Shown here piece after piece: positions 25,792 through 34,995 of a DNA stretch of 41,892 nt. The first letter of the stretch is position 1, and every line of letters starts with the position of its first letter. The position numbers were made by a program, and so were the translations under genes. Location: positions 1 through 41,892 of the forward strand of contig JANXUB010000072.1 in NCBI GenBank assembly GCA_025352105.1. Reading direction: 5' to 3'. This DNA is from Burkholderiales bacterium (lineage in GTDB: Bacteria; Pseudomonadota; Gammaproteobacteria; Burkholderiales; Casimicrobiaceae). A model generated the notes under the pieces. The model had not been told where the DNA came from. It was given only the letters and a program-made list of their open reading frames with translations, and did not search any database.

Positions 25792-26693
25792 CCTGTTTTT
25801 ACTTTCGCCTGGCCCGACGGCGTTGATTTGGGTACAAGCTCATTTGCCACCAGCGCCGCAAGCACAATCGCACCGCCGACGAGTGTAGAACCGGCTGGCA
25901 CTTCCCCCGCGCCTAGCCACGACCAGAGTGGCCCCATCAACACTTCGAGCAAGCCCAGCAAAGCCACTTCCGGCGCGGACAGATGCGCGCTCGCTCGCAC
26001 CATCATCACGCAGGGGATTCCCAGCTGAAAAATCCCCAGCACTGCAAGCAGAAACACATCCCTACCACTCGCCGCAAATGGCAACGACAGCGGCAGCGTC
26101 ACCGCGCAGGAGATCAGCCCGCCGATCAAAACCGCCGGTGCGAGATCAACATGTGCGCCCGTCTTTTTAAGCGTCACGATATTGATGCCGGACGCGACCG
26201 GTACACCGAACGCGATCAGCATGCCGAGCAACGCGCCTTGCCCGCCCTCTGCCTGATTGGCGAACATGATGATCATGCCGACCAACGCGGCACCAATGGC
26301 GAGCCAGGTGCGCATTGCAATAGGAGATTTCAAAACGGCCCAGGCCAGAATCGTGGCGAAGAGGGGAGATAGCGAATTGACAATCAACGTGTTCGCAGTC
26401 GTCGTCAACGTGAGCGCGATCATGAAGCAGGTAAACATGACCGCCCACATGAGCCCCGAGATCGCGCCGCCTCTGCCGCTTGCGCGCACATAGGCCACGG
26501 TGCCGCCAACGCCGCGCGCATACACAAACCACACAATCAGCGTCAACGCGCAAAAAAAGCTGCGCCAGAAGGTGACCTCGAAGCTCTTGGCGCTGTCGAG
26601 GTGGCGGGTGAAAACCCCAGCGATGCTCCACAAAAAAGTCGCGCCCACCATGGTCAGGATGGCGCGGCGATGTTGTTGTGGTGTGGTGCTCAT
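25788..26693 (-). CDS. EamA/DMT family transporter
   Basis: The 301-residue inner-membrane protein has about ten helices in two EamA repeats. The first starts MSTTPQQHRRAILTMVGATFLWSIAGVFTRHLDS. The second contains SAPEVALLGLLEVLMGPLWSWLGAGEVPAGSTLVGGAIVLAALVANEL, the conserved end of the family. The ATG at 26693 is chosen because the family begins there and because it overlaps the MFS stop in an ATGA. The upstream open stretch to 26855 is a shadow of the MFS gene. It overlaps the GST gene at its 3' end the same way. The substrate is unknown. Confidence 0.9.
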   Translation of the reverse strand: MSTTPQQHRRAILTMVGATFLWSIAGVFTRHLDSAKSFEVTFWRSFFCALTLIVWFVYARGVGGTVAYVRASGRGGAISGLMWAVMFTCFMIALTLTTTANTLIVNSLSPLFATILAWAVLKSPIAMRTWLAIGAALVGMIIMFANQAEGGQGALLGMLIAFGVPVASGINIVTLKKTGAHVDLAPAVLIGGLISCAVTLPLSLPFAASGRDVFLLAVLGIFQLGIPCVMMVRASAHLSAPEVALLGLLEVLMGPLWSWLGAGEVPAGSTLVGGAIVLAALVANELVPKSTPSGQAKVKTG

Positions 26694-27925
26694 ACTGGTG
26701 CTTCTGTGTGTGGCGCGGCATCGGGTTCGCGGTGCGGCGCATTGCGCACTTCGGGCACAGACAGGCAGCAGACAGCCGCCACGAACATGAGCACCGCGCA
26801 GGCAAACAGCGAGCTGGCAACGCCCAATTGCTCGATCAGCGCGCCCCCGACCCAAAAGCCGATGCCAAGACCGATCATGAAAAGCGTCATGCTCCAGGTG
26901 AACGCTTCGGTGGAATACTCACTCGGCGCGAGCTTGCCGAGTTGTAATGACAGCGCCGTAATCATCGGCCCGAACGCAAGGCCCATGAACGCGCAGGCAA
27001 GCGCAAACGTCCATGTCTGCGTGGCCAGCGCCATCAGCGTTGAGCCCGCGCACAGCCACAGCCCGGCCACCATGATCTGGCGATTCAACGGCCACGAAAA
27101 ATGCCGCGAACCATACGCAAAACCCGTGATCGCCGACGGAATGCTCATCGCCGCGTAGAACCAGCCAACGTTCGATGGCTGACCGCTAATGTTCGCAAAC
27201 GCGGTCATCGCGATCTCGTTCAAACCAATGCCGATGGCGAAGAAAAGCGACAGCGTCAACGCGCGGCGCACCGCTGAAATTTTCAGCGGCCCGAGCCAGT
27301 GCCGCTCAACGCCCGTCTCCACTTCACCCCACCGCTCCAGCGCGCCAGAGCGCGCGAAATGCGACGTGCCCAGCGCCGTCATGACCGCCGCCGCTATCAC
27401 CGCAAACGCGGGCGAACCCGCCACGACGCCGAGGCTCACAATCATCGGCCCCAGCACAAACGAGCACTCCATCATCACCGATTCCACCGCGAACGCTGCC
27501 TGTCGCTGCGAATCCTGCATCGTGGATTTGCGATACATCGCGCGAAGCGTCATCGACACCGGCGGAAACACCGCGCCCGCCGCAAACGCCGCCACCAGCA
27601 CCAGCGGCATCGGCTGCAAACTCGTCACCGCAAACACGAGCACCATGAGCGCCAGCGCATGCAAAAACGCCAGCGGAATCATCACTTTTTTCGGCCCGTT
27701 CTGATCGACAAACCGCCCTATGATCGGTGCCTGAATCGCCAGCGCCGTCATGTACGCCGCGCTCACCATTCCGGCGCTTGTGAATGAGCCCGTTTGCGAC
27801 TGCACCAAAAGGGTCAAGCCCAGCACATTCATGCCCACCGGCATGCGCGGCAAGATCGAAGAAATGATGATGCGCCGCAACTCATCGTCAGCGAAGAGCG
27901 TGCGGTACTGGGTGAGATTGATCAA
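26690..27925 (-). CDS. MFS transporter
   Basis: The 411-residue protein is predicted to span the membrane 12 times, with a hydrophobic N-half (ISSILPRMPVGMNVLGLTLLVQSQTGSFTSAGMVSAAYMTALAIQAPIIGRFVDQNGPKKVM, the A-motif region between helices 2 and 3) and C-half (AFMGLAFGPMITALSLQLGKLAPSEYSTEAFTWSMTLFMIGLGIGFWVGGALIEQLG). The start is a TTG at 27925 (MINLTQYRTLFADDELRRIIISS). It leads the MFS-EamA-GST operon. The substrate is not readable; an exporter of small metabolites or drugs is a family-level guess. The 422 bases upstream contain the IS remnant. Confidence 0.88.
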   Translation of the reverse strand: MINLTQYRTLFADDELRRIIISSILPRMPVGMNVLGLTLLVQSQTGSFTSAGMVSAAYMTALAIQAPIIGRFVDQNGPKKVMIPLAFLHALALMVLVFAVTSLQPMPLVLVAAFAAGAVFPPVSMTLRAMYRKSTMQDSQRQAAFAVESVMMECSFVLGPMIVSLGVVAGSPAFAVIAAAVMTALGTSHFARSGALERWGEVETGVERHWLGPLKISAVRRALTLSLFFAIGIGLNEIAMTAFANISGQPSNVGWFYAAMSIPSAITGFAYGSRHFSWPLNRQIMVAGLWLCAGSTLMALATQTWTFALACAFMGLAFGPMITALSLQLGKLAPSEYSTEAFTWSMTLFMIGLGIGFWVGGALIEQLGVASSLFACAVLMFVAAVCCLSVPEVRNAPHREPDAAPHTEAPV

Positions 27926-28177
27926 AACGGACTACTAAGATTCAGAACAACTATTCGCTGTAAGCCCTGTTAGTCGTGGGCTAACGGTCGAAAAAGCTAT
28001 AAGTCGATAAAAACGAAAATGGGGCACTAGCCCCTATGTGGTCAATGTTTCGTAAAAAAGCTGCTTGCGTCGCGATGCGGCGGAGTCTGGCTTTTCACGA
28101 ATCATTCTGGTGCATGAGCGTAACTGATTTCCACAATTGCCTCACCAGTGATCCTGCACCCAGTTCTGCCGCTATAG
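27926..28177. other. Intergenic region upstream of the MFS operon
   Basis: No gene is supported here. It holds a small GGGGC/GCCCC hairpin at 28021-28034 and AT-rich sequence that could supply the MFS operon promoter. It then leads into the transposase remnant. Confidence 0.5.
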
Positions 28178-28332
28178 CTGCAAGGGTTCAATAGCGCCGT
28201 CGAGCTTATCAAGGCCAACGCACGCGGGTTGCGTAGCGCTACCGACTACCGAGCCCGCATTCTGTTGCATTGCGGTAGGTTGGATCTGACTTGCGCTTGA
28301 GCAAAAAATCACAGTGAAATCGGCCAAGAGCC
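28178..28332 (+). pseudogene. 3' remnant of an ISL3-like transposase with probable right IS end
   Basis: An open frame without start, 28178-28300, encodes about 40 residues containing VELIKANARGLRSATDY and then RARILLHCGRLDLTCA before a TGA. This resembles the conserved C-terminus of ISL3 (IS204/IS1001) transposases. A stop lies just upstream in frame, so the rest of the gene is deleted or decayed. 26 bases after the stop, AAGAGCC (28326-28332) reads GGCTCTT on the other strand, the start expected of an ISL3 terminal inverted repeat. No left end was found in the preceding 250 bases. This is a dead element. Confidence 0.6.
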
Positions 28333-28347
28333 CTTTACAAAATGAGG

Positions 28348-31300
28348 TCACTGTAAATGCTCCGCCAAAACCCGAATCGCATGCTTCGCTTCACGCGCTG
28401 CACCATCGTGAATTTGATGTCGGCAGCTGGTGCCATCGGCGACGACAATCGCGTCCGGTGCCTTGCGGATCGCGGGAAGGAGCGACAGCTCGGCCATCTG
28501 CATCGACACGTCGTAGTGTTTCGCGTCATAGCCGAACGCGCCGGCCATGCCGCAACACGAGGACTCGATCAGACTGGGTTTTGCGCCGGGAATGAGTCCA
28601 AGTACCGCGAGCGTGGGCGTGATTTCGGCGAACGCTTTTTGGTGGCAGTGACCGTGGACGAGGATTGGCGAAACCGCAGGCGTTAGCTGCGAAATAAGCG
28701 ACGCCAACTTTCCCGCTTTTGCTTCGCGCTCGAGAAATGTTTCGATCATCATTGCGTGCTTTGCAACGACTTCAGCATCCTCGCCAAACCGCATCGACAG
28801 TATTTCGTCTTTCATCGTGAACAGGCAGCTCGGCTCCAACCCGACGATGTCAATGCCGGCCTTGGCAATAGGTGTCAACGCGGAGAGCAGGTGCTCCGCC
28901 TGCCGCTTTGCCTCATCCACCATGCCAACCGCCAGAAAAGTTCGACCGCAACACAGGTTTCGATAGTCGCGATCCCCTTCCGGCAACCAGCGCGGCACAT
29001 ACACGCGGTAGCCCGCAGCCTCAAGCACGCGGATGGCAGCACTGACGTTTTCACGTTCGAACGCGCCGTTGAAGGTGTCGACAAACAGTGCAACGCAATT
29101 CTCACCGCGCGCTTTCGCTTCAAGGAATTCTTTGAGCGATTTGCGTGGCCCCAACTCGCTCCAGGCGGTGTCGGTGCGCCAGGTTGGCAGCGACCGCTTC
29201 GCCGAAAAGCCAAACAGTTTCTCTCCCAGTTTCGCAAGGAATGGCGAGCGGTTACGCAGGTTAAAGAGGCGCGGCCACTTCGGCGCGAATGAGGCCGTGA
29301 TCGGAAGTCGCGCAATCAGATTGTCGCGAATCGAAAAACCGTGCTTCGCCTTGTACTGATGCAAGTGCTCGATCTTCATCTTTGCCATGTCGACGCCAGT
29401 CGGACAATCGCGTTTGCAACCCTTGCAGCTGACGCAAAGATCAAGCGCTTCATGAACTTCTTCACTTGCGATTCCGTCGTTGCCGAGCTGTCCTGAGATC
29501 GCCATGCGCAGCGTATTGGCACGACCGCGCGTGCTGGCAATTTCGTCACGCGTCACGCGATAACTCGGGCACATTGTTCCCGCGTCAAACTTGCGGCAGT
29601 GGCCGTTGTTGTTGCACATCTCCACGGCTTTGGCGAAACCTTCAGCAGCATCGCCGCCGGTTCCGGGCGCAGTTGCCGCCTCGGTCACCGGATCGTTTTG
29701 TACGTTCCAGGCGCTCCAGTCGAGCGCAGTCTTGACGGGAATAATTTTGTACGGGGTTGCGTGCGATGTCGGTTTGAAACGGAACAGAGACGCGTCGTCC
29801 ATTTTCGGCGCGTCGATCATCTTGCCTGGGTTGAATAGATCGTCAGGGTCGAACGCGTGCTTGATCTCGCGGAAGGCGCCAGAAATTGCCGGCCCGAACT
29901 GCCACGAAACCCATTCGCCACGGCACAATCCGTCGCCGTGTTCGCCGCTGTACGCGCCCTTGAATTTGCGCACCAGCGCGCTTGCTTCCTCGGCGATCGC
30001 ACGCATCTTCGATGCGTCGCCGCGCCGCATGTCGAGGATCGGCCGCACATGAAGCGTACCCACGCTGGCGTGTGCGTACCACGTGCCACGCGTGCCGTTG
30101 CGTGCGAAGACTTCGGTGAGATTTGCCGTGTATTCCGCGAGATGTTCGAGCGGAACCGCGCAATCCTCGATAAAGCTCACGGGCTTGCCGTCGCCTTTCA
30201 AACTCATCATGATGTTGAGGCCCGCTTTCCTCACTTCCCACAGGTTTTTCTGCGGTGCATCTTCGGTCATTTCCACGACCGCATCCGGCAAGCCAAGCGA
30301 GGCAATGAGATCAACGAGCCGCTTCAATTGACGCTTGAGGGCGTCCCTGTCATCGCCCGAAAATTCGACGAGCAAAATCGCATCGGGTTGCCCGACGAGT
30401 GCCGTACGAACCGTGGGCGCAAAGGCCGGGTTCGAAACCGCCAGATCAATCATCGTGCGGTCAACCAGCTCTACCGCCGTGGGGCCGAGTTTTACGATGT
30501 GCTGCGCCGATTCCATGGCTTGATGAAAGGTTGGGAAGTTGACCACCCCCAACACTTTTGCTTTCGGCAACGGACAGAGCGCAAGCGTCAACGACTTGGT
30601 GAAAGCGAGCGTGCCTTCGGAGCCTACGAGCAAATGCGACAGGTTGACACTGCCGTCGGTCGTGTAAGGGCGCTCGCTCTGGTTGCAGAAAATGTCAAGG
30701 TTGTAGCCACCGACGCGGCGCATAACGGTGGGCCACACGCGTTTGATTTCGGCCTGATGTTTTGTCGCTAGCGATTGCGCAATCTCGCCGATTGCTTTTG
30801 CGCGTCCGGTCGCTGCCGATTGATCGGCAAAACTCGCAACGCTTCCATCCGCAAGCCACGCCTCAACGCCCAGTACGTTGTGCACCATGTTGCCGTACGC
30901 AATCGAGCGTGAGCCGCAAGAATTGTTGCCTGCCATGCCTCCCAGCGTGGCCTGCGCGCCGGTCGAAACATCTACCGGGAACCACAATCCATGCGGCTTT
31001 AGCGTTGCGTTCAAGTGGTCGAGAACGATGCCTGGTTCCACCGTTACCGTGCGTTTCTCGACGTTGAGATCAAGCACGCTACGAAAATGTTTGGAGCTAT
31101 CAATCACCAGCGCAACACCGGTCGTTTGTCCACACTGACTGGTGCCACCGCCGCGCGCCAAAACAGGCACTTTCAGATCACGCGCAATGTCAATCGCGCT
31201 TTGAATATCGTCAGCTGTTTTCGGCACAAACACGCCGACAGGAATTTGTTGATAGATCGACGCGTCTGTCGCGTAGCGCGCACGGTCCGCATCGGTGAAG

Positions 31301-31359
31301 AGAATTTCGCCTTGTGTGTTGTCGCGAAGCCGTTGGGCGAGTGAAGTGGTGTCGTGCAT
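28348..31359 (-). CDS. FAD-binding and 4Fe-4S 2-hydroxyacid dehydrogenase (YdiJ-like)
   Basis: A single 1003-residue polypeptide fuses an FAD_binding_4 domain (about residues 40-270, with PVLARGGGTSQCGQTTG and NNSCGSRSIAYGNMVHNVLG), an FAD-oxidase C-terminal domain (about 290-530, with ERPGTRGTW-like YAHASVGTLHVRP and YSGEHGDGLCRGEW), a ferredoxin motif at C642, C645, C648, C652 (CVSCKGCKRDCP), and a CCG iron-sulfur domain (LCCGRTFLAVG, SCCGMAGAFGYD). This is the layout of the D-lactate / D-2-hydroxyglutarate dehydrogenases of the YdiJ group, which feed electrons into the respiratory chain at the membrane. The exact substrate is not shown. It is divergent from the aminotransferase gene at 31492. 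Confidence 0.9.
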   Translation of the reverse strand: MHDTTSLAQRLRDNTQGEILFTDADRARYATDASIYQQIPVGVFVPKTADDIQSAIDIARDLKVPVLARGGGTSQCGQTTGVALVIDSSKHFRSVLDLNVEKRTVTVEPGIVLDHLNATLKPHGLWFPVDVSTGAQATLGGMAGNNSCGSRSIAYGNMVHNVLGVEAWLADGSVASFADQSAATGRAKAIGEIAQSLATKHQAEIKRVWPTVMRRVGGYNLDIFCNQSERPYTTDGSVNLSHLLVGSEGTLAFTKSLTLALCPLPKAKVLGVVNFPTFHQAMESAQHIVKLGPTAVELVDRTMIDLAVSNPAFAPTVRTALVGQPDAILLVEFSGDDRDALKRQLKRLVDLIASLGLPDAVVEMTEDAPQKNLWEVRKAGLNIMMSLKGDGKPVSFIEDCAVPLEHLAEYTANLTEVFARNGTRGTWYAHASVGTLHVRPILDMRRGDASKMRAIAEEASALVRKFKGAYSGEHGDGLCRGEWVSWQFGPAISGAFREIKHAFDPDDLFNPGKMIDAPKMDDASLFRFKPTSHATPYKIIPVKTALDWSAWNVQNDPVTEAATAPGTGGDAAEGFAKAVEMCNNNGHCRKFDAGTMCPSYRVTRDEIASTRGRANTLRMAISGQLGNDGIASEEVHEALDLCVSCKGCKRDCPTGVDMAKMKIEHLHQYKAKHGFSIRDNLIARLPITASFAPKWPRLFNLRNRSPFLAKLGEKLFGFSAKRSLPTWRTDTAWSELGPRKSLKEFLEAKARGENCVALFVDTFNGAFERENVSAAIRVLEAAGYRVYVPRWLPEGDRDYRNLCCGRTFLAVGMVDEAKRQAEHLLSALTPIAKAGIDIVGLEPSCLFTMKDEILSMRFGEDAEVVAKHAMMIETFLEREAKAGKLASLISQLTPAVSPILVHGHCHQKAFAEITPTLAVLGLIPGAKPSLIESSCCGMAGAFGYDAKHYDVSMQMAELSLLPAIRKAPDAIVVADGTSCRHQIHDGAAREAKHAIRVLAEHLQ

Positions 31360-31491
31360 GGCGCGAGCGTAGCAGCCTCGGTGATCCCCCCGAATGCAGT
31401 GGCGTCATTCCCGCCGAAAATTGACCCTCGGCAATAGGGCCTCCAATCTGCCCGTGCGAAAATGCCCTGAACTATTCGATCGACGTTCCCC

Positions 31492-32685
31492 ATGCTGCAA
31501 CTCAATTTTCATCGCTCAGGCCGACACCAGTTGGCGATTCCTGGCCCATCGCCCGTGCCTGATCGTGTCGCCCGCGCGATCAGCCTGCCGACCATCGACC
31601 ATCGCGGCCCGGAATTCGCCGGCCTTGGTCTCAAGGTGTTGTCTGGCATCAAGACCATTTTCAAAACGCAGCAACCCGTCATCATTTATCCGTCGTCGGG
31701 GACGGGCGCATGGGAGGCCGCGCTCGTGAACACGCTCTCGCCGGGCGATCATGTGCTCATGTACGAAACCGGCCAGTTCGCGACCTTGTGGAAAAAAATT
31801 GCTGATCGTCTGGGCGTCAAAACCGAGTTCATCGGGCTGCCTGATGACGCCAGTTGGCGGCGCGGCGTTGATGCCAATTTGATTGAAGCTCGGCTACGCG
31901 AGGATAGCGGTCACGCGATCAAAGCGGTGTGTGTGGTTCACAACGAAACCTCCACCGGTGTCACGAGCAACATCAAGGCCGTGCGCGACGCCATCGACCG
32001 CGCGGGTCACCCTGCGCTATTGTTGGTGGACACCGTCTCGGGCCTTGGCGGTGCTGACTACGAGCACGACGCGTGGGGCGTGGATGTGTCCATCGCGGGT
32101 TCACAAAAGGGGCTCATGTTGCCGCCGGGACTCGGCTTTAACGCGCTCTCGCAAAAGGCCATCGCCGCCAGCAAAACCGCGACGTTGCCCAAGGCCTATT
32201 GGTCCTGGGACGAGATGCTGGAAATGAACAAGACGGGCTATTTTCCATCCACGCCTGCTACCAATCTGCTCTACGGGTTGCACGAAGTGCTCGACATGAT
32301 CGCTGCCGAGGGGCTCGACACGGTGTTCGCTCGCCACCAGCGGCTAGCGGCGGCCTGTCGCGCCGCGGTCAAAGCATGGGGGCTGGAAATTCAGTGCCTC
32401 GACGACGCCTGCCACTCACCGATTTTGACGGGCGTGGTGATGCCTGCGGGCATTGACGCCGACGCCGTGCGCAAAATCGCGCAAGAGCAATACGACACAT
32501 CGCTTGGGCAGGGGCTAGGCAAAGTCAAAGGCAAAATTTTCCGCATTGGGCATCTGGGCGAATGCAACGACGTATCGCTCATGGGCACGATCTGTATCGT
32601 TGAAATGAGCCTCGCGAAGGCTGGCGTCGCGCTCAAGAGCAGCGGCGCTGTGGCGGCGATGGACGTACTGAAAAATATCGCCTAA
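31492..32685 (+). CDS. Serine/alanine-glyoxylate aminotransferase family protein
   Basis: This is a class V PLP aminotransferase of 397 residues. It has PGPSPVPDRV near the start, PSSGTGAWEAALVN (phosphate-binding), HNETSTGVTS, VDTVSGLGG, and the PLP lysine K206 in GSQKGLMLPPGLGF. The C-terminal RIGHLGECNDVSLMGTI segment is typical of the serine-glyoxylate / alanine-glyoxylate group. It makes glycine from glyoxylate, using serine or alanine as donor. It is divergent from the YdiJ-like dehydrogenase, and both act near 2-hydroxyacid/glyoxylate metabolism, a suggestive but unproven link. The TTT binding protein gene begins 28 bases later. Confidence 0.9.
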   Translation: MLQLNFHRSGRHQLAIPGPSPVPDRVARAISLPTIDHRGPEFAGLGLKVLSGIKTIFKTQQPVIIYPSSGTGAWEAALVNTLSPGDHVLMYETGQFATLWKKIADRLGVKTEFIGLPDDASWRRGVDANLIEARLREDSGHAIKAVCVVHNETSTGVTSNIKAVRDAIDRAGHPALLLVDTVSGLGGADYEHDAWGVDVSIAGSQKGLMLPPGLGFNALSQKAIAASKTATLPKAYWSWDEMLEMNKTGYFPSTPATNLLYGLHEVLDMIAAEGLDTVFARHQRLAAACRAAVKAWGLEIQCLDDACHSPILTGVVMPAGIDADAVRKIAQEQYDTSLGQGLGKVKGKIFRIGHLGECNDVSLMGTICIVEMSLAKAGVALKSSGAVAAMDVLKNIA

Positions 32686-32713
32686 CGGCCCCCAAATCTC
32701 CCCGAACTTATCC

Positions 32714-33691
32714 ATGACCACTCGCCGCCAAACACTCAAGTTTCTAGCCGCCACGCCGCTCGCGCTAAGCCCGGCGCTCCTCGCACAATCTGCGTGGCCC
32801 ACTGGCACCGTAAAAATCATCGTGGGCTTTCCCCCTGGTGGTGGTACTGACGCATTGGCGCGCATCCTCGCGCCCAAGTTGACAACGATGTGGGGTCAGC
32901 AAGTCATCGTCGAAAATCGTGCGGGCGTGGCAGGTGTGCTCGCAGCAGACGTGGTTGCCAAATCAACCGACGGATTGACGCTCCTCATGGGGCACATCAA
33001 TTCGCACGGCATCGGCCCGGCGTTGAACCCGAAAATGCCATACAACGCGGACACTGATTTTTCGCCGTTGACGCTCGTTGGCGTCACCCCCAACGTGCTG
33101 ATCTGTCACCCGAACGCACCCGCAAAAACGGTGAAGGACATCGTCGCACTGGCGAAGGCCAAGCCGGGCACGTTGTCGTTCGGCTCAGCGGGCAGCGGCA
33201 GCGCGCAACACCTGGCACTGGAGCTTTTCAAGGTGGCCGCAGGGATTGACGTGTTGCATGTGCCGTACAAGGGCAGCGCGCCGCTCTTGACCGATTTGAT
33301 GGGCGGGCAGATCAACTATTCGTTCGACACGATGGCGGCAGTCACGCCCCACGTGAAGGGCGGCAAGGTATACGCCGTCGCGCAGACGCGCACCAAACGA
33401 TCTGCCACGTATCCCGACTTGCCGACGGTAGCGGAGAGCGGCTATTCGGGGTTCGAGGCAACCACCTGGTACGGAATGATCGGCCCCGCAAAGATGTCCC
33501 CGGATGTGGTCGCGCGAATCAACCGCGACATCAACGCTGCGATGGCGATGCCCGATGTGAAAGAGCGACTCGCTGGCGTTGGCGCTGAGGACGGTGGCGG
33601 CACCGCGCAACAGTTTGCGGACTTCATGCGGGCTGAGCGGGTGAAATGGGCGCGCGTGGTGAAAGAGGCGAACGTTAAGGTGGATGCGTAA
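32714..33691 (+). CDS. Tripartite tricarboxylate transporter (Bug/TctC) substrate-binding protein
   Basis: The 325-residue periplasmic binding protein is of the Bug family. The signal contains a twin-arginine-like TTRRQTLKFLAATPLAL, and the mature part starts with the hallmark WPTGTVKIIVGFPPGGGTD. SAGSGSAQHLALELFKVAAGIDVLHVPYKGSAP is the strongly conserved domain-2 motif. The C-terminal FDTMAAVTPHVKGGKVYAVAQTR region is also typical. It starts 28 bases after the aminotransferase stop, so it may be co-transcribed. No TctA/TctB subunits are nearby. It shares family, but clearly not close identity, with the protein at 1694-2653. Confidence 0.9.
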   Translation: MTTRRQTLKFLAATPLALSPALLAQSAWPTGTVKIIVGFPPGGGTDALARILAPKLTTMWGQQVIVENRAGVAGVLAADVVAKSTDGLTLLMGHINSHGIGPALNPKMPYNADTDFSPLTLVGVTPNVLICHPNAPAKTVKDIVALAKAKPGTLSFGSAGSGSAQHLALELFKVAAGIDVLHVPYKGSAPLLTDLMGGQINYSFDTMAAVTPHVKGGKVYAVAQTRTKRSATYPDLPTVAESGYSGFEATTWYGMIGPAKMSPDVVARINRDINAAMAMPDVKERLAGVGAEDGGGTAQQFADFMRAERVKWARVVKEANVKVDA

Positions 33692-33811
33692 TCTGGCGCG
33701 TTGCACGGAAACGCGAACGATTCTACGAGCAGCAACTTTTTTCTAGAACGACCGTTGCAATGGGGATGGAACCGATTTATTGACTAAGTCGATATTCGGT
33801 ATTTTTCGCGC

Positions 33812-34189
33812 TTACCCCATATTAAATGGCGCTTTGGAGAGAAAGCTGATCGCTTCGGCGCAGCTTTGATTGACCCTGACACCATGGTCGTGCGCCAGTG
33901 CGTTGGTATGAGTCACGACGCCAGTCGCCAGGGTACTTTGCGCGTCTCCGATAGCGGCACTGACATGGCTGACTGTGCACGCGGCAACGCCTTGTCGTTG
34001 CAGGATTTCGAGTCCCGCGATCCCGGCGTTGTTGAGGCCAACGCCCGCATCGTTGAAGACAGCGAACGCCGGTGGATGCGCCAATGCCAGGCGAGCCGCG
34101 CTGCCGCCGCCATGCGACCCTGTGACAACGATCTGGCCGCGCATCTCATGGGTCACCGCACTGATGCTGTCGATGACGAAAATTTTCAT
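33812..34189 (-). CDS. Small conserved-looking protein of unknown function
   Basis: I do not recognise a family. The 125-residue product is coded on the minus strand directly after the GNAT gene (2 bases between stop and start), so the two are probably translated together. It starts MKIFVIDSISAVTHEMRGQIVVTGSHGGGSAA and holds a glycine-rich GSHGGGSAARLALAH loop and a FNDAGVGLNNAGIAGLEIL block. That pattern resembles a small alpha/beta enzyme. His and Gly positions hint at a nucleotide- or metal-binding loop, but I assign no activity. It lacks a signal peptide. Confidence 0.65.
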   Translation of the reverse strand: MKIFVIDSISAVTHEMRGQIVVTGSHGGGSAARLALAHPPAFAVFNDAGVGLNNAGIAGLEILQRQGVAACTVSHVSAAIGDAQSTLATGVVTHTNALAHDHGVRVNQSCAEAISFLSKAPFNMG

Positions 34190-34191
34190 CT

Positions 34192-34995
34192 TCAGTCGAT
34201 GTGCTTTTCGTAAAACGCGAGCGTGGACAGTGGCATGAATCCGAGGCGTTCGAGGATGGGTTTGCTCTCCGGGCTAGCCTCCACAGCGAGGTAGCTTGCG
34301 CCGCGTTCGAGCGCTGCCTGCGCGCGGACGGCAAGCATGCGCGTGTAGGCGTGCTGGCGACGCCATGGAGCCTTGGTCGTGCCGCCGCAGAGGAGCGCGA
34401 TGGCATTGCCGGGGTGATGAAACATGTAGCCAGACGTCACGGGCTCGTCGTTGAAGGTGAATCCGGCGTAGAACAACACACCGGGCTCGTTGTGCTCGAT
34501 TAGCGTGCGGTAGTCGTTGACGTAGCGCGAGTTGGGTGCATCGGGCCAGACGTCGTCCCAGATTTCCTGATAGGCATCGAGATGCTTCGCGGTTGTGAGT
34601 TGGCGGGCGGTGAGAGTGGCCGAGTCGGTCGTTGCGGCTGCCGCTTTGGTAAGCGAATCAGCGAGCGTCGCGACGGAAACAACCATCAGCGTGCTCGCAT
34701 CGTTTTCCGAAAAACCTCGCGCAAGCAGTGCGTCACGCAGCGCATCGTGCGCGACGTCGTGGGCATAGAGTTTCCACATGAGCACGCGTGCGCGGCCTTG
34801 AACAGCATGCAGTTCTTCATCGACAGCCGTCGCCGCATCGCTGGGCGCAAAGTCGTGCCACATGAGGTAGCGCTGGCTGCCGGTGATCGTCGTGGAGCGC
34901 GTGACGGTAGTTGTGATTTCGCGCGCGCAACCCGCGATGCGTACGTTGCGACGCATGGTGTCGTCGTAGAGGGCGAGGAGGGCACCGTTTGGCAT
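34192..34995 (-). CDS. GNAT family N-acetyltransferase
   Basis: The 267-residue protein has a C-terminal GNAT fold. The recognisable acetyl-CoA-binding segment is APWRRQHAYTRMLAVRAQAALERGASYLAVEASPESKPILERLGFM (about residues 209-254), with an R/Q-x-x-x-A-x-type loop and the terminal AS.ES.PILERLGF strand. The N-terminal half (residues 1-130) is less typical and could be a second, degenerate GNAT-like domain. The substrate is unknown. It is paired with the small protein at 33812-34189 downstream, and divergent from the ankyrin gene at 35095. Confidence 0.8.
   Translation of the reverse strand: MPNGALLALYDDTMRRNVRIAGCAREITTTVTRSTTITGSQRYLMWHDFAPSDAATAVDEELHAVQGRARVLMWKLYAHDVAHDALRDALLARGFSENDASTLMVVSVATLADSLTKAAAATTDSATLTARQLTTAKHLDAYQEIWDDVWPDAPNSRYVNDYRTLIEHNEPGVLFYAGFTFNDEPVTSGYMFHHPGNAIALLCGGTTKAPWRRQHAYTRMLAVRAQAALERGASYLAVEASPESKPILERLGFMPLSTLAFYEKHID

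Noticed and set aside
29857..30771. Plus-strand open frame inside the FAD/Fe-S dehydrogenase (304 aa)
   Set aside because: Shadow of a highly conserved minus-strand protein; its composition is implausible.
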